From positions 1 through 52,814 of the forward strand of contig JABCPU010000447.1 of the NCBI GenBank assembly GCA_016800925.1: a stretch of DNA of 52,814 bases, given 5' to 3'. Within the stretch, counting starts at the first letter, position 1. Each line of letters starts with the position of its first letter. A program made the translations under genes and the position numbers. The notes below the pieces were generated by a model. The model saw only the letters and a list, made by a program, of their open reading frames with translations, made no database searches and was not told where the DNA came from. This DNA comes from Suillus spraguei (lineage: Eukaryota; Basidiomycota; Agaricomycetes; Boletales; Suillaceae). Shown in pieces: positions 28,684 to 39,971 of the stretch.

Positions 28684-30746
28684 TTATGGGGGAGTAGCAA
28701 TGTAAATACCAATACCATTAGGTAAAAAGTTCAGACCGGTAGCGTTGGAATTCTGCGAGACAGAGAATATGCGCTCTAATTGCGTGGTCGCGTTCGTGAT
28801 CGAGCCCAAGCCAATATCCTCCCACGGCACATAGACGATTGCGTCGACCAAGTTGGCAACGACGAGCAAATATGCAGTGCCGTTGTGCCAGAGACCAGCA
28901 TCTACACCCAGGTGATCGTAGTTGGCATATGTAGCGTTCGGGTCGACGATGAATGGTTGAACGTAGTCTGTGATAATAACGGTGAGGTTGGTCGCTGTCC
29001 CTTCGATTGTCGTAACATTGCCGCTTGTGGTCGGGTATTGATAGGACTTGGAACCTGGCGACGTAAGTCAGTTCTATTCGCATGCGGGTTATCGACATGA
29101 CTTACCTAGAGCACCATGGCTGAAGGAAGTGAATCCCATAGCAGCCCATTGCTGCCCTGTGGGAGTGGTGTTCCAGTATCTGCAATGAGAGTCAGGACAG
29201 ATCGCATGGGGGGTTCAAGGCGACTTACGCGCCACTGCCGAATGCCTGGGGCGTGGTCCACACAGACTTGGTACGGTCAAAGCCCAAAATGTTGAGCCTG
29301 TCTTTGTAGGTCTGGATACGGGCCCTGATATCGTACAAGGTACCTTTGCAATTGTCGCAACCACAATGACCAAAGTCCGGAGTACATGGTGTGTGCCACA
29401 CCGGAGAAAATGTGGCGTTAATACCAATAGGATAAGCATCCTACACCATAGGTTAGAAACATGAGCAACGGAGATGTCATGAATGACTAACCTCAAGGAC
29501 GATATCGGCTCCGTTGACGTAAGGCGAGAAGTTGTAGTCCTGGCAATTCAGAACAATAGAGACAGGATGGTATCCGTCTATCTGATATATTAAATCATAC
29601 GTCAACTGCGCCGCATCTAGAGGGTCGGAGTTGCCATCGGGCTCGTGGGCAGTTTCCCAGTTCAATAAGTTGGGGATCGAGGCATAAGCCTGCACTTGCT
29701 CAGCGACAGCGGTCAAGTTTTGGTAGTTCCTGAGTAGAAGATATCAATGGCCATGTGATGAGGTAATAAAGTCTGACATACGATCGCATATCGTAAACAA
29801 TGTACATGCCGGCACTAATGGTCTTGTTGATGACTTCCTCGAAAATAGTAAGGTTGTCATATGGAGGAATTGGGTGAAGCTATGACATAGACACTCAGTA
29901 CAGGACATAGCAGATGTTTGCAAGACATACAGTATTGAACCTGGAAAATATTTGAGTAAATTCGCAGAAGGTCATAGAAACGGAAAACGAACCCTTCGGC
30001 TTGAAGTTGATCAATGAAAGACAAATTTGTTACCAAATACTCGTCGAAATTTATGTAGAAACCCTGAGGGATAAAGGGCGCAAATGATCCGCCCTTGCCA
30101 TTCGCGGGCCTCACCCAGAGTGCACCAGTGCGCAAGTCGGTCTTAGTAACAGAAGCATTTGTATCAGGGAGATATAAAAGGGATGCGCCAGTCTTGAATT
30201 GTTGGGACTTCGAAGAGGAAGAGGAAGTGTATGTAGCGGAGCAGCTAACATTGTATGCAGTCTTCTGAGCCTGGAGATTGCTGATATCTATGGGAATTTG
30301 AAAGTTGGTGGCGTTCAGAGGGACATTTGCGGTGGTCTTCACGGAGCCCACGTTGATTGTGACGCTGATGCTTCCTAAGCCAGTGGAACTGCTAGAAGAG
30401 GCGGAGGTAGATGGAAGTAAGATGGGCTCAGTACCGGCGATCCAATCGTAAACAATTGGAGTATCCACTACAAATGCTGCGTTCTTTGCATCCTCCTGGA
30501 GGTATGGACGGAAGACAGGGGCACAGCGGAACGACAGAAGGGGTTCAACACTCTGTACAGGCAATACAAACTGTCCGCCAGGGGGCACGACAGACTGATT
30601 TGACATGAAGTTCTTTCCGCACCTGGGAAGATTGAAGAGTCAGGAAACCATGTGCAGAATCGAAATTGTACGTACCATGTCTGAGCAAGCGAAGCTCGAA
30701 CCAAGCCAGCGGCAACCAATGTTGCGAAGCTTTTTTTGTATTTCAT
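28684..30746 (-). CDS. Secreted fungal glycoside hydrolase (clan GH-A-like)
   Basis: Eight exons on the minus strand (30676-30746, 29993-30622, 29931-29940, 29782-29879, 29492-29729, 29229-29440, 29106-29179, 28684-29054) give 1704 nt, 567 residues, with no frame break. It starts with a signal peptide (KKSFATLVAAGLVRASLAQTW), then CGKNFMSNQSVVPPGG, a beta-rich N-terminal domain with a Ser-rich linker, and a barrel-like catalytic domain: HPIPPYDNLTIFEEVI, AGMYIVYDMRS, LLNWETAHEPDGNSDP (acid/base Glu candidate in HEPD), VLNCQDYNFSPYV, a Cys-rich CTPDFGHCGCDNC loop and VWTTPQAFG. Many agaricomycetes encode such proteins, annotated only as glycoside hydrolase core; the substrate is unknown, cell wall or plant glucan likely. 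Exon 3 is only 10 nt. Confidence 0.88.
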
Positions 30747-30833
30747 TTTATCCTCAGCCTGATATAGGAGAGGAAGATTGAAGAAAAGAAGTGTATGGAG
30801 CTGCCTGGAGATTTAGATCCTTGCCAGGCGCGC

Positions 30834-30840
30834 TTATATA
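30834..30840 (-). promoter_or_regulatory. TATA box of the glycoside hydrolase gene
   Basis: Minus strand TATATAAG about 90 bases upstream of the start codon at 30746, at a usual distance for a fungal core promoter. Confidence 0.5.
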
Positions 30841-30849
30841 GGTTCAAAT

Positions 30850-32280
30850 ACAGCCAATCCCAACAAAGGTAATCAGGATCCTCCTGCCTGTGTAACAGCG
30901 CTGTGTGCCATGTAATGATTAACGATCGCTTGTGACGACTCAGGAGATCGGATCAGCTAGAACAGGCTAGAACCCCATGGCTGTGGCTCACCTGCCAGTA
31001 CTTGCGACGGCGATTCTTAAGGCGGTTCAATCTGGCCGCCCCCGTCGGTGTTAGACGATATATCACTCATTTAGTAGTAGATATTGATCAATCAAAATCG
31101 AAATTATCACCGAGTCCGACACGAGTACGCACGTCACAACCGCCTTGAAAACATGGGTATCATGCCAGGTCAGGTCCAGCTATCACTGGCGGCCTGGCAG
31201 CAGTAGGCTCTAGTGCGCGTGCCTTAAACTTACCACATGACGGATGTATCCGTGCATTATTTGGCTTCTGCGTTATTGTTCTTGACGGCCTTCCAGTATG
31301 GAGGCAACTATAGGTAACGCATCACCGGTTCGTACTTGGACCTTGTTGCGTGACTTGCGTTGCTAATTTACCCCACCACAGGAGGGGTGGGCATAGGTTA
31401 CATAAGTAAGGCCCATGCCTCGGCCCGATCTTTTGATTCTCATTCTCATCATCGATCATAAGGTGTTTCTTCCTCCAACGAGTGGAATTCTTTTCTGTAC
31501 CTCTATGAGTCGTTGGTCAACATGGCTACTAATTTGAAGCAGACTAGAACCTCAGGCTACAGCCTAGTCGTTATGTGTGGTGTAGCAAAATGTTTCATGT
31601 TCCAATTCTGTCTAGACTGGCGGGTACTGGCCAAAGCTGCCTATTGGGCTCTCATATCAGTGCAACCACTCAGCGCTGAGTTCCTTTAAGCTTGAGCACT
31701 AGCCGCAGCGCCGAGTGAGTACTGATGTCAAATTATAACGCCACATTGACGCGTGCCATCGTTCGACAATTTGGCAAAAGTTCCGCGAAGGCAACTTGCA
31801 CCTGCTTGTTTACAGCTTTAACTTGCACTAACATTAGAATTTAGACTAACTCAGCTAGTCTATAAGGATCTTATAGGTCCGCAAGTCGAGGCGGCCAACT
31901 AAATGAGTTGACGAAGGAACGCATTTGTTCAGCCTTGGCGCCACGCGGGCGATATCCTTCGATTCCATGTTGACAAACATTGCCATCATCTGTCCTAACA
32001 AAGCTGTGCCGGTGCCTTTGTTGACATTGGCAATCATATGGAACCAATAAGAGTAACCGACCATTGTCGCGGCGCTGCCTGTAAGCGGGCGAGGCAGCAG
32101 TATGTCGTTGGTATCTCGGACGTGGTAGGTAGTGACCATGTATTGCAGTGCTATCACTGCACAACACGAATTAAATCTCCAAGGATAATGATAATTAGTC
32201 AGGAGCAGTTAGAGCTCTGCCGCCGCTCCGAAGTGAGCGTAGCGCGTGACACTTTTAAATATGTCTATATCAATACGGCG
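30850..32280. other. Upstream region with one unassigned ORF
   Basis: Promoter-side DNA of the hydrolase gene. A minus-strand frame of 100 codons (31855-32157, with GYSYWFHMIANVNKGTGTAL) overlaps a second open frame. I recognise neither and do not call a gene. No repeats seen. Confidence 0.4.
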
Positions 32281-32282
32281 TA

Positions 32283-32700
32283 AAAGGGAAACAATACACT
32301 CTTGGGTTCCTGTCCGATTCTAATATCATTATAATCGCAGGAAATATGACAGTGAAGGTGGTTGAGTCCAAGTATTTCAGCAGTACGGACTCGAGGCGTG
32401 TCTGTAGCGAGTATACGAAAGGCGACCAACTGAGGACCCTAACCGTAAGTATTAACACCGGCTTGAAAGATTCCGTGGTCGTCGCAATGGGGACGCAAGT
32501 TTCTTTTCCGACATGGACGCCAACACAAGGATGCATTCAAACATGATTAAGTTGTGTCCTTTGTCGTCTGTCCGCGTGTCCATGAGCAGCATTACGAAGG
32601 AACTCCAAGGAAGGTAATATACCGTCTGAAAATCGACGACATTGTCGGAGTCGCTCCAGTCGCACGCGCTCCGGGGATCAAGAACATGGGACAAGTATCT
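32283..32700 (-). pseudogene. Decayed ERG24-like fragment
   Basis: Minus-strand frames give NVVDFQTVYYL, LLMDTRTDDKG, then in a second frame SPFVYSLQTR and ESDRNPR. They line up in order with ERG24 at 38-39 kb (LVLAFQTWYVVDG, TTMDITTDGFG, VPFVYSLQARYL, FRNGRNPK). At DNA level ACTCTTGGGTTCCTGTCC near 32300 matches ACTCTTGGGATTTCGTCC near 38535, and CAGCAGTACG matches CAGCAGCACG. Stops and shifts are frequent. Same strand as the larger copy, ~6 kb away, so an old tandem duplication is likely. Confidence 0.6.
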
Positions 32701-34500
32701 TCCAGGTTTAGGAAGAGCGCCTAGGTAACGGTGGCGCAATAGATTCGAGCTCCCATAAGTGTAGGCAACAGTGTAGATGTTTTGCATGCGAGGACAAACT
32801 TGGAAGTTAGCGGTCTTCAATTCCCTTCTTTCCGGCGAATCAATCTAGTGTGTAGTAGAGTGAACAACTGATAAATCGCCGAAAATGCGCACTAGTGAGG
32901 GTAGCCAATTCGAACAGGAGTAACATCCATCATCGACCAAGTCGAACAGCCAGCAAGATTCAATAGGTCGGAGGCTCGGATTCAAGCCTCGTAAACTAGC
33001 GTTCGCCCAGATTATGGCGGACGATAGATAGGTTTGCCGATATGCCGTAACTTATTTTGAAGTCCGACCAATGTTTGTTCCGAACTTTGAATCACAAATC
33101 AGTTCTACGCCAGTCTGCGGCGACTCTGTGAGTCTGCGCGCCGTGCTCACTGAGGTAGACCCGCAGTTGCTGGCGAGCATTACTATTAATATTACAATAT
33201 TAGTGGCGAATGAATCTATACTTCGGATTCCTTCCCTGAGCTCACTCAGCAGCCCTTACCCTCCAGGATATGCGACTCACTCAGGCTGCGCAGTGCTTCA
33301 TTCCTGCTATGACAGTAGTTGGTGTTGTGTTTCTCACTGTGTGTGCTGATATTAAACGTCGACTGTGCCTTTAGTTGTTATCAAGTCATTGGACCCTTCA
33401 CTGATATTCCTACTGTCATTTATGTTAACGATGAGTCGAGATTTCTCCGTGCTATCGTCTTTTCTGCATGACTGCATTGTGCTGCGTTTTATTTCCAATC
33501 AGGTCACCGTGGAGTTGACATCTGGTCCTGCGCGCATTCCTACTATCGACAGTTGGTATAATTCTTCACAGAAATTTCGACCGGTCTATCTAGCCTGAAG
33601 TATATTCCCACTGTCTTTTCTCCTTCCGCCGCATCCCATATGGCTTTGAGACAGCATGACAATCATGTATGGTCTCATTACGACGATCAATATTATCACG
33701 ACGGCTTGCAAACTCTGTCCGTATGTGTACTGACCCTTGTTGCCCCGTTGTGTGCAGAAGAGAGCAGAGATTCGTACGTAGACTGCTGCTCTATGGAAAG
33801 CCAGACCACCGTGCTCTACTTCCAAGGCTTCCACTTCTCAGAACCTTCCTAGTAAGGTAAGTGCTTACATTGGTTTCCGAACACCGTGCTAATGTGTCAT
33901 GTAGATTTATTTTATTCCCGCTACCATAAGGGAGTGGGTTATATCGTGTTTTACCACTGGGACATCATTCAAATCGATTGTCTTCCTGCGTCTGTTGCTC
34001 TTGTCCTTGAATGGTATTCTTCTCTCGTCTTCTTCGATTGCTCGTTCGCTCAGCCATCTGGGCCCAAGTTCGCGTTTCGCTGAAATCCCCATGGCCTCAG
34101 TGATTTATTGCCGTGCTCTCACTACCGATGTCGAGTTCGAGGTCGCGTGAGGTGTCGATGTTATGTTTGGATTGAACTGCATTGGTGCGTGACCACCGTT
34201 TTGTGGGAAGATGAGACTCCCGTCTCCAATCCTCCATGTCTGGCCTTCAAGGTGGTGACAGTGTTTCACTGGCCTCGTTTTCTAGTATCTGCTCATTTCC
34301 TTCTGTGTTTCCAGAAACTCCGTGTATACTTAGTGGTAATGTCAATCACATTGAACTTGCTGCTGATGATGGTGAATTGGAATTATCTTAGTCTTCGTCC
34401 CTCGTCGGGGGAATTCTATTGTCTCGTAGACGTTCAGACTCGAACTTTACTGTCCATGTCATCTTTTCGGGCAGTGTCAATCAGGGGCCCCATAGGTTTC
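32701..34500. other. Unassigned region
   Basis: Several short plus-strand ORFs (33071-33349, 33365-33598, 34108-34512) show hydrophobic stretches and intron-like GT...AG pieces, but I cannot join them into a recognised protein. It may be a decayed gene. No RNA genes or repeats seen. Confidence 0.35.
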
Positions 34501-34532
34501 AACTTAGGATGAGTCGTCAAGTGGGAGTTAAA

Positions 34533-34618
34533 GACTTTAGCCTGGCTAGTGTGGTTACCACAACAGAATCGAAATCTGTTTCTCTTGGACTACGCAGGTT
34601 CGAAACCTGCTGAGCTAC
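34533..34618 (+). tRNA. tRNA-Ser(CGA)-like unit 1
   Basis: Anticodon arm ACAGA-ATCGAAA-TCTGT with anticodon CGA, a long variable arm (TTCTCTTGGACTAC), and a perfect T arm GCAGG-TTCGAAA-CCTGC. The D region TGGCTAGTGTGGTTACC resembles an A box. A run of T follows (34621-34627), a Pol III terminator. The acceptor ends pair poorly (GACTTTAG against TGAGCTAC), so this is more likely a tRNA-derived unit than a working gene. It is the best kept of five tandem units. Confidence 0.5.
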
Positions 34619-34688
34619 AGTTTTTTTCTATCAGAACGCACTTTGACATTCATTCATGGACGGTTTCTTCAGAAGTTCATCGCAACTG

Positions 34689-34766
34689 GTCTTAGTCAGG
34701 TGGTTGCCACAGCAGAATCAAAATCTGTTTCTCTTGGACTGTGCAGGTTTGAAACCTGTCGACGAC
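34689..34766 (+). tRNA. tRNA-Ser-like unit 2
   Basis: ACAGCAGAATCAAAATCTGT gives the anticodon loop ATCAAAA (CAA), T arm GCAGGTTTGAAACCTGT, acceptor 3' side CGACGAC against 5' GTCTTAG (five of seven pairs), then a T run at 34771. The D arm is shortened. Confidence 0.4.
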
Positions 34767-34837
34767 AAGGTTTTTTCTATTGAAACACACCTTGACATTC
34801 ACTCATGGATGGCTTCTTTAGAAGTTCATCGTGACTG

Positions 34838-34911
34838 GTCTTAGCTAGGCGGTTGCCACAACAGAATCCAAATCTGTTTATCTTGAACGGTGCAGGTTCA
34901 AAACCTGCCGG
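34838..34911 (+). tRNA. tRNA-Ser-like unit 3
   Basis: Anticodon loop ATCCAAA (CCA), T arm GCAGGTTCAAAACCTGC. The 3' acceptor side is lost: the T run follows CCTGCCGG directly. Decayed. Confidence 0.4.
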
Positions 34912-34977
34912 TTTTTTCTATCAGAACACACTTTGATGTTCACTCGTGGACGGTTTCTTTGAAAGTTCACCGTAACT

Positions 34978-35056
34978 GATGGTAGCCTGGTGGTTGCCAC
35001 GACAGAATCAAAAACTGTTTCTCTTGCACTGTGCAGGCTCGAAACCTGCCGACGAC
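34978..35056 (+). tRNA. tRNA-Ser-like unit 4
   Basis: Anticodon loop ATCAAAA, T arm GCAGGCTCGAAACCTGC, acceptor 3' side CGACGAC, then AAGTCTTTTTC. The anticodon stem has one mismatch. Confidence 0.4.
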
Positions 35057-35126
35057 AAGTCTTTTTCTATCGGAACACACTTTAATATTCACCTGTGATG
35101 GTTTCTTTGGCCGTTCATTGTAACTA

Positions 35127-35203
35127 GTCGTAGCCTGATGGTTACCGCAACAGAATCAAAATCTGTTTTTCTTTCCTGTGTAGGTTTAAAACCTGCTGAT
35201 GAC
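35127..35203 (+). tRNA. tRNA-Ser-like unit 5
   Basis: 5' acceptor GTCGTAG against 3' TGATGAC, anticodon loop ATCAAAA, T arm GTAGGTTTAAAACCTGC, then seven T. Shortened D arm as in units 2-4. Confidence 0.4.
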
Positions 35204-35345
35204 AGCATTTTTTTATCGGAACACACCTTGACATTAACCCATGGATGGTTTCCTTAGAGGTCCATCTTAACTGGTCTTAGCCCCTGTGCAAATTGTTGAT
35301 GCCACATTGATATTTACTCCATGGCGAGTCGTCCCTTCAGACATG

Positions 35346-37100
35346 TTTGAAACACTAATTATATTGTGCTCTGCGTAGACCCCCTCCTCTGAGTCCTCTC
35401 ACAACCTTGATTGCAGTAGATCACGTAGCCGGTGAAGCTTCCTTGGCATTACACTGCCTTGGATATCTATGAACTGACTTGCAAACTTCAAACTCGGCCT
35501 CCGTTGGTTGTTTCTTCGTGTATTCCTGAGCAGCTTCAAGGGGTTTGTACATTGATAGGTTCTCGGTCAAACTGCAAGGCCTGCAGGTTCTGAGCTTTAC
35601 AATTCTTTGTCTGTGAGACAAGTGTATTGGACAATAACGTGCTCACGCTGCTTCCCTTTGCCAACGTGTGACCTGCGTCTAAGATACTTATGTCTTATGC
35701 ACGAACCTTTGAAGCCGTGCCGGAATTCATCACTATGCAGCTCAAGACAGCTCCGGGGTCAGGCGAGTCCGACCATTACCAACCGCACTTGTGACTTTTT
35801 GTGACACAAAATTATATTGTCTACCAACAAATAGTTCAAGACTAGAACAAATATTGATCGGACTTCAAAATACGTCGCGGCAAATCGAACCGTAACCTAT
35901 CGTCCACCATACAGATCTCCTCGCCAGCCACTCTAATGCTTTTGGGTGCGTTCAAGTGCCATTTGCAAAATTTAGTACAGGCTTGAGCCGCTTATCTTGA
36001 AAGCCTTCTTGATGGACTGTTGAAGTAACAACTCAAATTATTACATAATATGTAATGATTGATGAGATTTTTTTTCATATTGCTTTCGTTGACCCTATGT
36101 CGGATATGGGCTAACTGATACTAAGTATGTGCTGAAGCTCAGAGGAAACTTTGGCACTGAAAATGAGAATTAGTCGTATAAGCGAGGACTCTCAGAGAGG
36201 TACCCGTGGCACTAAGAATCGAGTCAAGCTCCTCTTGAAGTAAGTTGCGACTTTGATAAGTTGTTCACTAAATATGTGGTCTTTCGTACTATCCCTTTGG
36301 AGCAGTCGAAGTAGCCCATCGCTCTGACGATAGCCGCTACGGTAGCAGATCACAGCGAAAATTTATCTGTGGCCGCATTACCAAGCCAAGGTATCATGCT
36401 GCCTGATTCATGCATGCCATTAGTAATACTGAGGCGCCGTACTTGGGAGACTTACAATTGCGTCGGCGTCGTTGTGACTGGTCTGAAAGGACGTGCCAAG
36501 GAGAGCCGACAGCAGAAACGTTCATCCAGAGCTGGCGAAGATGCGATACAGTCGTGCATTGTAGCCGCGTTGAAAGCCACCTCTCATCGTAGTTGTGAGC
36601 AATGATGCAATAAATCTTGCCAGTTGAAGAATATACATTGCACCAGAATATTGATGAACAATCTTCCGGAATCTGCAACCTCGTGACGTCGCAGGCACAA
36701 TGTCAGCAACGACTTCAGAAGCACAGGGAGTGAGTGTGAACATATCCGATTGTGGAGAGTGGCCAGGTCTAAAGGTTTTTTTGACTTTCACTACCATGAG
36801 CAGCAACTCGCGAACAAAGAACGCAACATACAAGGCCAGAGGAAGAACAACGACCAATCTTGCGCCATTGAACTTCGTTGACTCAGGGGCAGAGTTGGAC
36901 GCTTTCCCTTGTGATGGGCCACTATAATGGCAGACGCTACGCAGTGTCCGCTATCATAGTGGCCTATTTCTCTGACCCCCATCATTGCGTCCAATAGATC
37001 AGATGTGATCTCGTGCGGGTCAACTGAGATTATCGTAGATTCCATGCCTCGAAGAACGAACTTGACACGATGCTTCAAACTGGTTGAAGCGTCACGCTAA
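35346..37100. other. Unassigned region
   Basis: Scattered short ORFs on both strands. On the minus strand 37078-36500 two frames (VLRGMESTIISVDPHEITSD, VAFFVRELLLMVVKVKK, YSGAMYILQLARF) look like pieces of a membrane protein broken by shifts, but I cannot name it. Confidence 0.35.
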
Positions 37101-37149
37101 GGTCGTCTTTATGGTAAATATCGTTTTGAACGTGTATTCGTCTAATAGG

Positions 37150-37660
37150 GCAAAGAATGTTACCGACCTTATGCATACGAAAGTGCGAGAAATGCGGAGG
37201 TGCAAAAATAAGAAGACGAGAGAGCACAAGCAGGTATGACAGAATGAGGAGAAGGTGCGAGAAGATACCAGAAAATGCAGAGAGGGTGCCAGACAGCACG
37301 AGGTGGTGTGAGATGGTGTGGGAGAATGTGAAAGACAGTGCATGCTGTGTAAATGCGAAATTGCAGAAAGGTGCAGGAGATTCACTATACACATATTAGT
37401 GAGTGAGCTCGCGCCGCACAAATGGGGAGAGTGAAGAAGAAAGAGAGGCGAATCTTTGAAACAGAGGACTATATAAGTGCCGGCGCACAGACCAATGCCA
37501 TTCTCGTTCCGAAGCACGAGAATACGAATCTCCACAAGGACGCTTACAGTGAGCCTTTTCATATGCGTCAACGTTCGCAGGCTCACAATACGCTCACAAC
37601 GTACAACTGTGTAAATGTGAAATTGTAGAAAGGTGCAGCCCGTATTAGTATGAGTGAGTT
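37150..37660 (+). repeat. Purine-rich degenerate repeats
   Basis: Plus strand is rich in GAGAA, GGTGCGAGAA and GAAGAAGAAAG words. A ~50-bp piece with TGTGTAAATGCGAAATTG and AGAAAGGTGCAG occurs at ~37347 and again at ~37608 (TGTGTAAATGTGAAATTG), both followed by a TATTAGT and GAGTGAG. The long minus-strand ORFs here are low-complexity artefacts. Confidence 0.55.
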
Positions 37661-38097
37661 TGAAGTCTGAAATGAGATGTAAGATGTAAGAAGTTGAATT
37701 TATCCTTGTCCTCCAAGAGGTCAGAAAGCACAGCAGCTTCGTGGCTGAAGTCGTGCTGACAATTGAAATCAGTTGGTCTCCCGTACATCATGGACTTCTG
37801 TTATAGATCACCCGAAGCGAGGCCTAAACCTCCAACCTTCAGTAACAGCATGTAAAACATAGAAGCACGCGTGAATCGTGGAGCAAAACCGCTAGCTATT
37901 GTTTGCATGATGAGAGCTTATGCTGAATGACGACCAGATGGCAAATAAACATTTCTGTTTTACCCGATATTGCGGGAGAGATTGACTAATCAGAGAATCT
38001 ACATTGTTCCTGGTCAGCAGAACATAACATGATACATTAACGTTCCCCAAAACTTGATCATCCGCAGAGTGAGCAGTGATTTATGCAGACCTCGTTC
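37661..38097. other. Intergenic, nothing recognised
   Basis: Downstream flank of ERG24. No ORF, repeat or RNA gene that I can support. Confidence 0.5.
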
Positions 38098-39733
38098 CTA
38101 GTAAACGTATGGAATGATACGGTATGGTACCAGTTTCTTGTACGTCTCCCAATCATTACCGTACCTAGTGTCAACTGGTCAGCACACAACGATCGGAAGA
38201 ACAACCGGCTCACTTTTTCTCGCAATTTTCATCATCACGGCGCTGCCTGTGAATGAGCAGGACCGCGAAGTACACAACATAAAAGTATGTAATTGGCGTA
38301 TCGAACCCGGTGGGAAGCGACCATGCAACTGCCATCAACAGGTCACCACTGCAAAACATGGATCAGATCTCAAGAACACGGTTAAGAAAATAAGAATTCA
38401 CAAGTAGTTGGGGTGTCTTGATCGACCCACCACCCTGAAGTGAGAAGCTTCGAGCCGGTAGACGTCGTAAAATATTTCAAATCTAAGCAGCAGTAAATAA
38501 ATAATGATGAGACATTTGTGAAAGGGAAAAAATTACTCTTGGGATTTCGTCCATTTCTGAAATCATTCTTCTCTCCATTAGCATCGCGGAAAATATAATA
38601 TCCAAGAATGTTGAATCCGAGTACTCCAGCAGCACGAAGGGGTCCAAGCTCAAGGGGCTTGAACACAAGGTAGCGCGCCTGCAGGGAGTACACAAAAGGC
38701 ACCAGGTGAGATCTCCAACAGCAAGCATGAACCCGAAACCATCAGTTGTGATGTCCATGGTGGTGAAAACGGCGGGCTGCATATTGGATTAGAACAAGTT
38801 TGATCGTATAGAATGGGGATATCAACCTCGTTGTACAGTCCGTCAACGACATACCAGGTCTGGAATGCGAGTACAAGCCACATCGAGTCCGTCACATTTT
38901 CGAAACCCCCGCGACGCACAGCTTGCTCGCAGACCATGCTCATGTTCACTAACACCCAGAGGATGAGACCAGGACGAAGTTCATTGAAGGACTTGATGTC
39001 AAAAGAACCAATGGAGGGGTTCAACTCGCGGCCAATAAACCACTAAACAGGTCACAAAGTCATGAATAGCACTGACAAGCGAACTTGAAACACACGTCAT
39101 AAATGAAAATTTCCCGAGTTGCCACCGAGTGCGAGGAGTGCGCCCGGGCGGTATGAACTTGCGTACACGTAGAACGCCTGCACCAAAGACATGACGAGCG
39201 AAGCAGTGATAAATCCTGTCCATTTTTGGTACAGAAGGTGAAGGACTCGGGGCCGTTGCGAAAGATATAGCCACACGAGATGCCCATTGCAAGGAGGAAT
39301 GTCGAAAAAGCTAGATAAGAACAACGTCAATGTCAATGCTCGTCCCCATTATCAAAAACGAACCATTTATTTTGTATTTATTTTTCTCTCCAGTGCGCAA
39401 AGTAACTCCTTCAACCCAATCTCCGGGCAGCACCGCCCATGCAACAACGCAGAATGCGTACCATCCCAAGTAAATCAAACTGGCCTCGGTATTCCACAGA
39501 CTTGCCCAAAAGGTCTTGTCGCTCAATGCTTCCACGAACCGATCTGGAACAGATTGCAAAGAAGGAGGGCAGCCGCCAGATTCTTCTGAGCAGCCAAAGT
39601 AGAGGAGATACGTCATGAAAGGTACGCCGAATGAGACGAGAAAGGCGCCTGGTGGGCCCATGAACTCATAGGTTTTCGAGCGCGGGTTCAAATCTGTCGT
39701 AGGTTCAGACTTGGCTTTCGTCGTCGTTGACAT
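38098..39733 (-). pseudogene. ERG24: C-14 sterol reductase, frameshifted copy
   Basis: ERG24 reduces the C14-C15 double bond of the sterol intermediate after lanosterol demethylation, in the ER membrane. Exon 1 starts MSTTTKAKSEPTTDLNPRSK, TYEFMGPPGAFLVSFGVPF and VVAWAVLPGDWVEGVTLRTG. Later exons give STFLLAMGISCGYIF, LYQKWTGFITASLVMSLVQA, RPGALLALGGNSGN, WFIGRELNPSIGSFDIKSFN, FENVTDSMWLVLAFQTWYVV, TTMDITTDGFGFMLAVGDL, VPFVYSLQARYLVFKPLELG, NLKYFTTSTGSKLLTSGWW, GRSRHPNYF, GDLLMAVAWSLPTGF and the end PYRIIPYVY. The family motifs LLALGGNSGN and SGWWGRSRHPNYFGD are present. Four single-base shifts break it: a lost C near 39234, a gained T near 39106, a lost G near 38704 and a lost G near 38427, all in homopolymers. 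Either sequence error or recent decay. Confidence 0.9.
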
Positions 39734-39971
39734 TGTGGAGAGGCTTAAACGCGATGAAACGCGCAGTAAGTGGTGGTTCGATCTGGGTTTAGTACGCGTC
39801 CATGCTTCCGACGGAATTGACGCTATTTTGGTCCGATTGCTTCCATATTTGAATGAAACACGTATTTTCGTCCTACAACTGCACCGCTTGCATACTTGTA
39901 CCGGCCGACGGTAGTGAGAACATACGTTCTACATAATTAGGATTAGGTACACGATCATGCTGCGTCCCCAT

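Larger units (their letters stand above)
34500..35345 (+). repeat. Tandem array of ~141-149-bp tRNA-containing units
   Basis: T arms start at 34594, 34743, 34892, 35033 and 35180 (spacings 149, 149, 141, 147). Between the tRNA-like parts is a conserved spacer, CTATCAGAACACACTTTGA, then CATTCACTCATGGA and GGTTTCTTTAGAAGTTCATC. A sixth, partial spacer ends with CTTAGCCC near 35282. Confidence 0.85.

Noticed and set aside
31855..32167. Two overlapping ~100-codon minus-strand ORFs as a gene
   Set aside because: No recognised motif, and both frames are open over the same bases, so coding cannot be assigned.
34533..35203. Array of functional tRNA genes with changed anticodons (Leu CAA, Trp CCA)
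   Set aside because: Acceptor stems pair poorly, the D arm is shortened in units 2-5 and unit 3 lacks its 3' acceptor. The anticodon changes fit decay better than recoding.
37092..37586. Minus-strand 164-residue ORF rich in Leu, Ser and His
   Set aside because: Complement of a purine-rich low-complexity stretch; overlapping frames are equally open.
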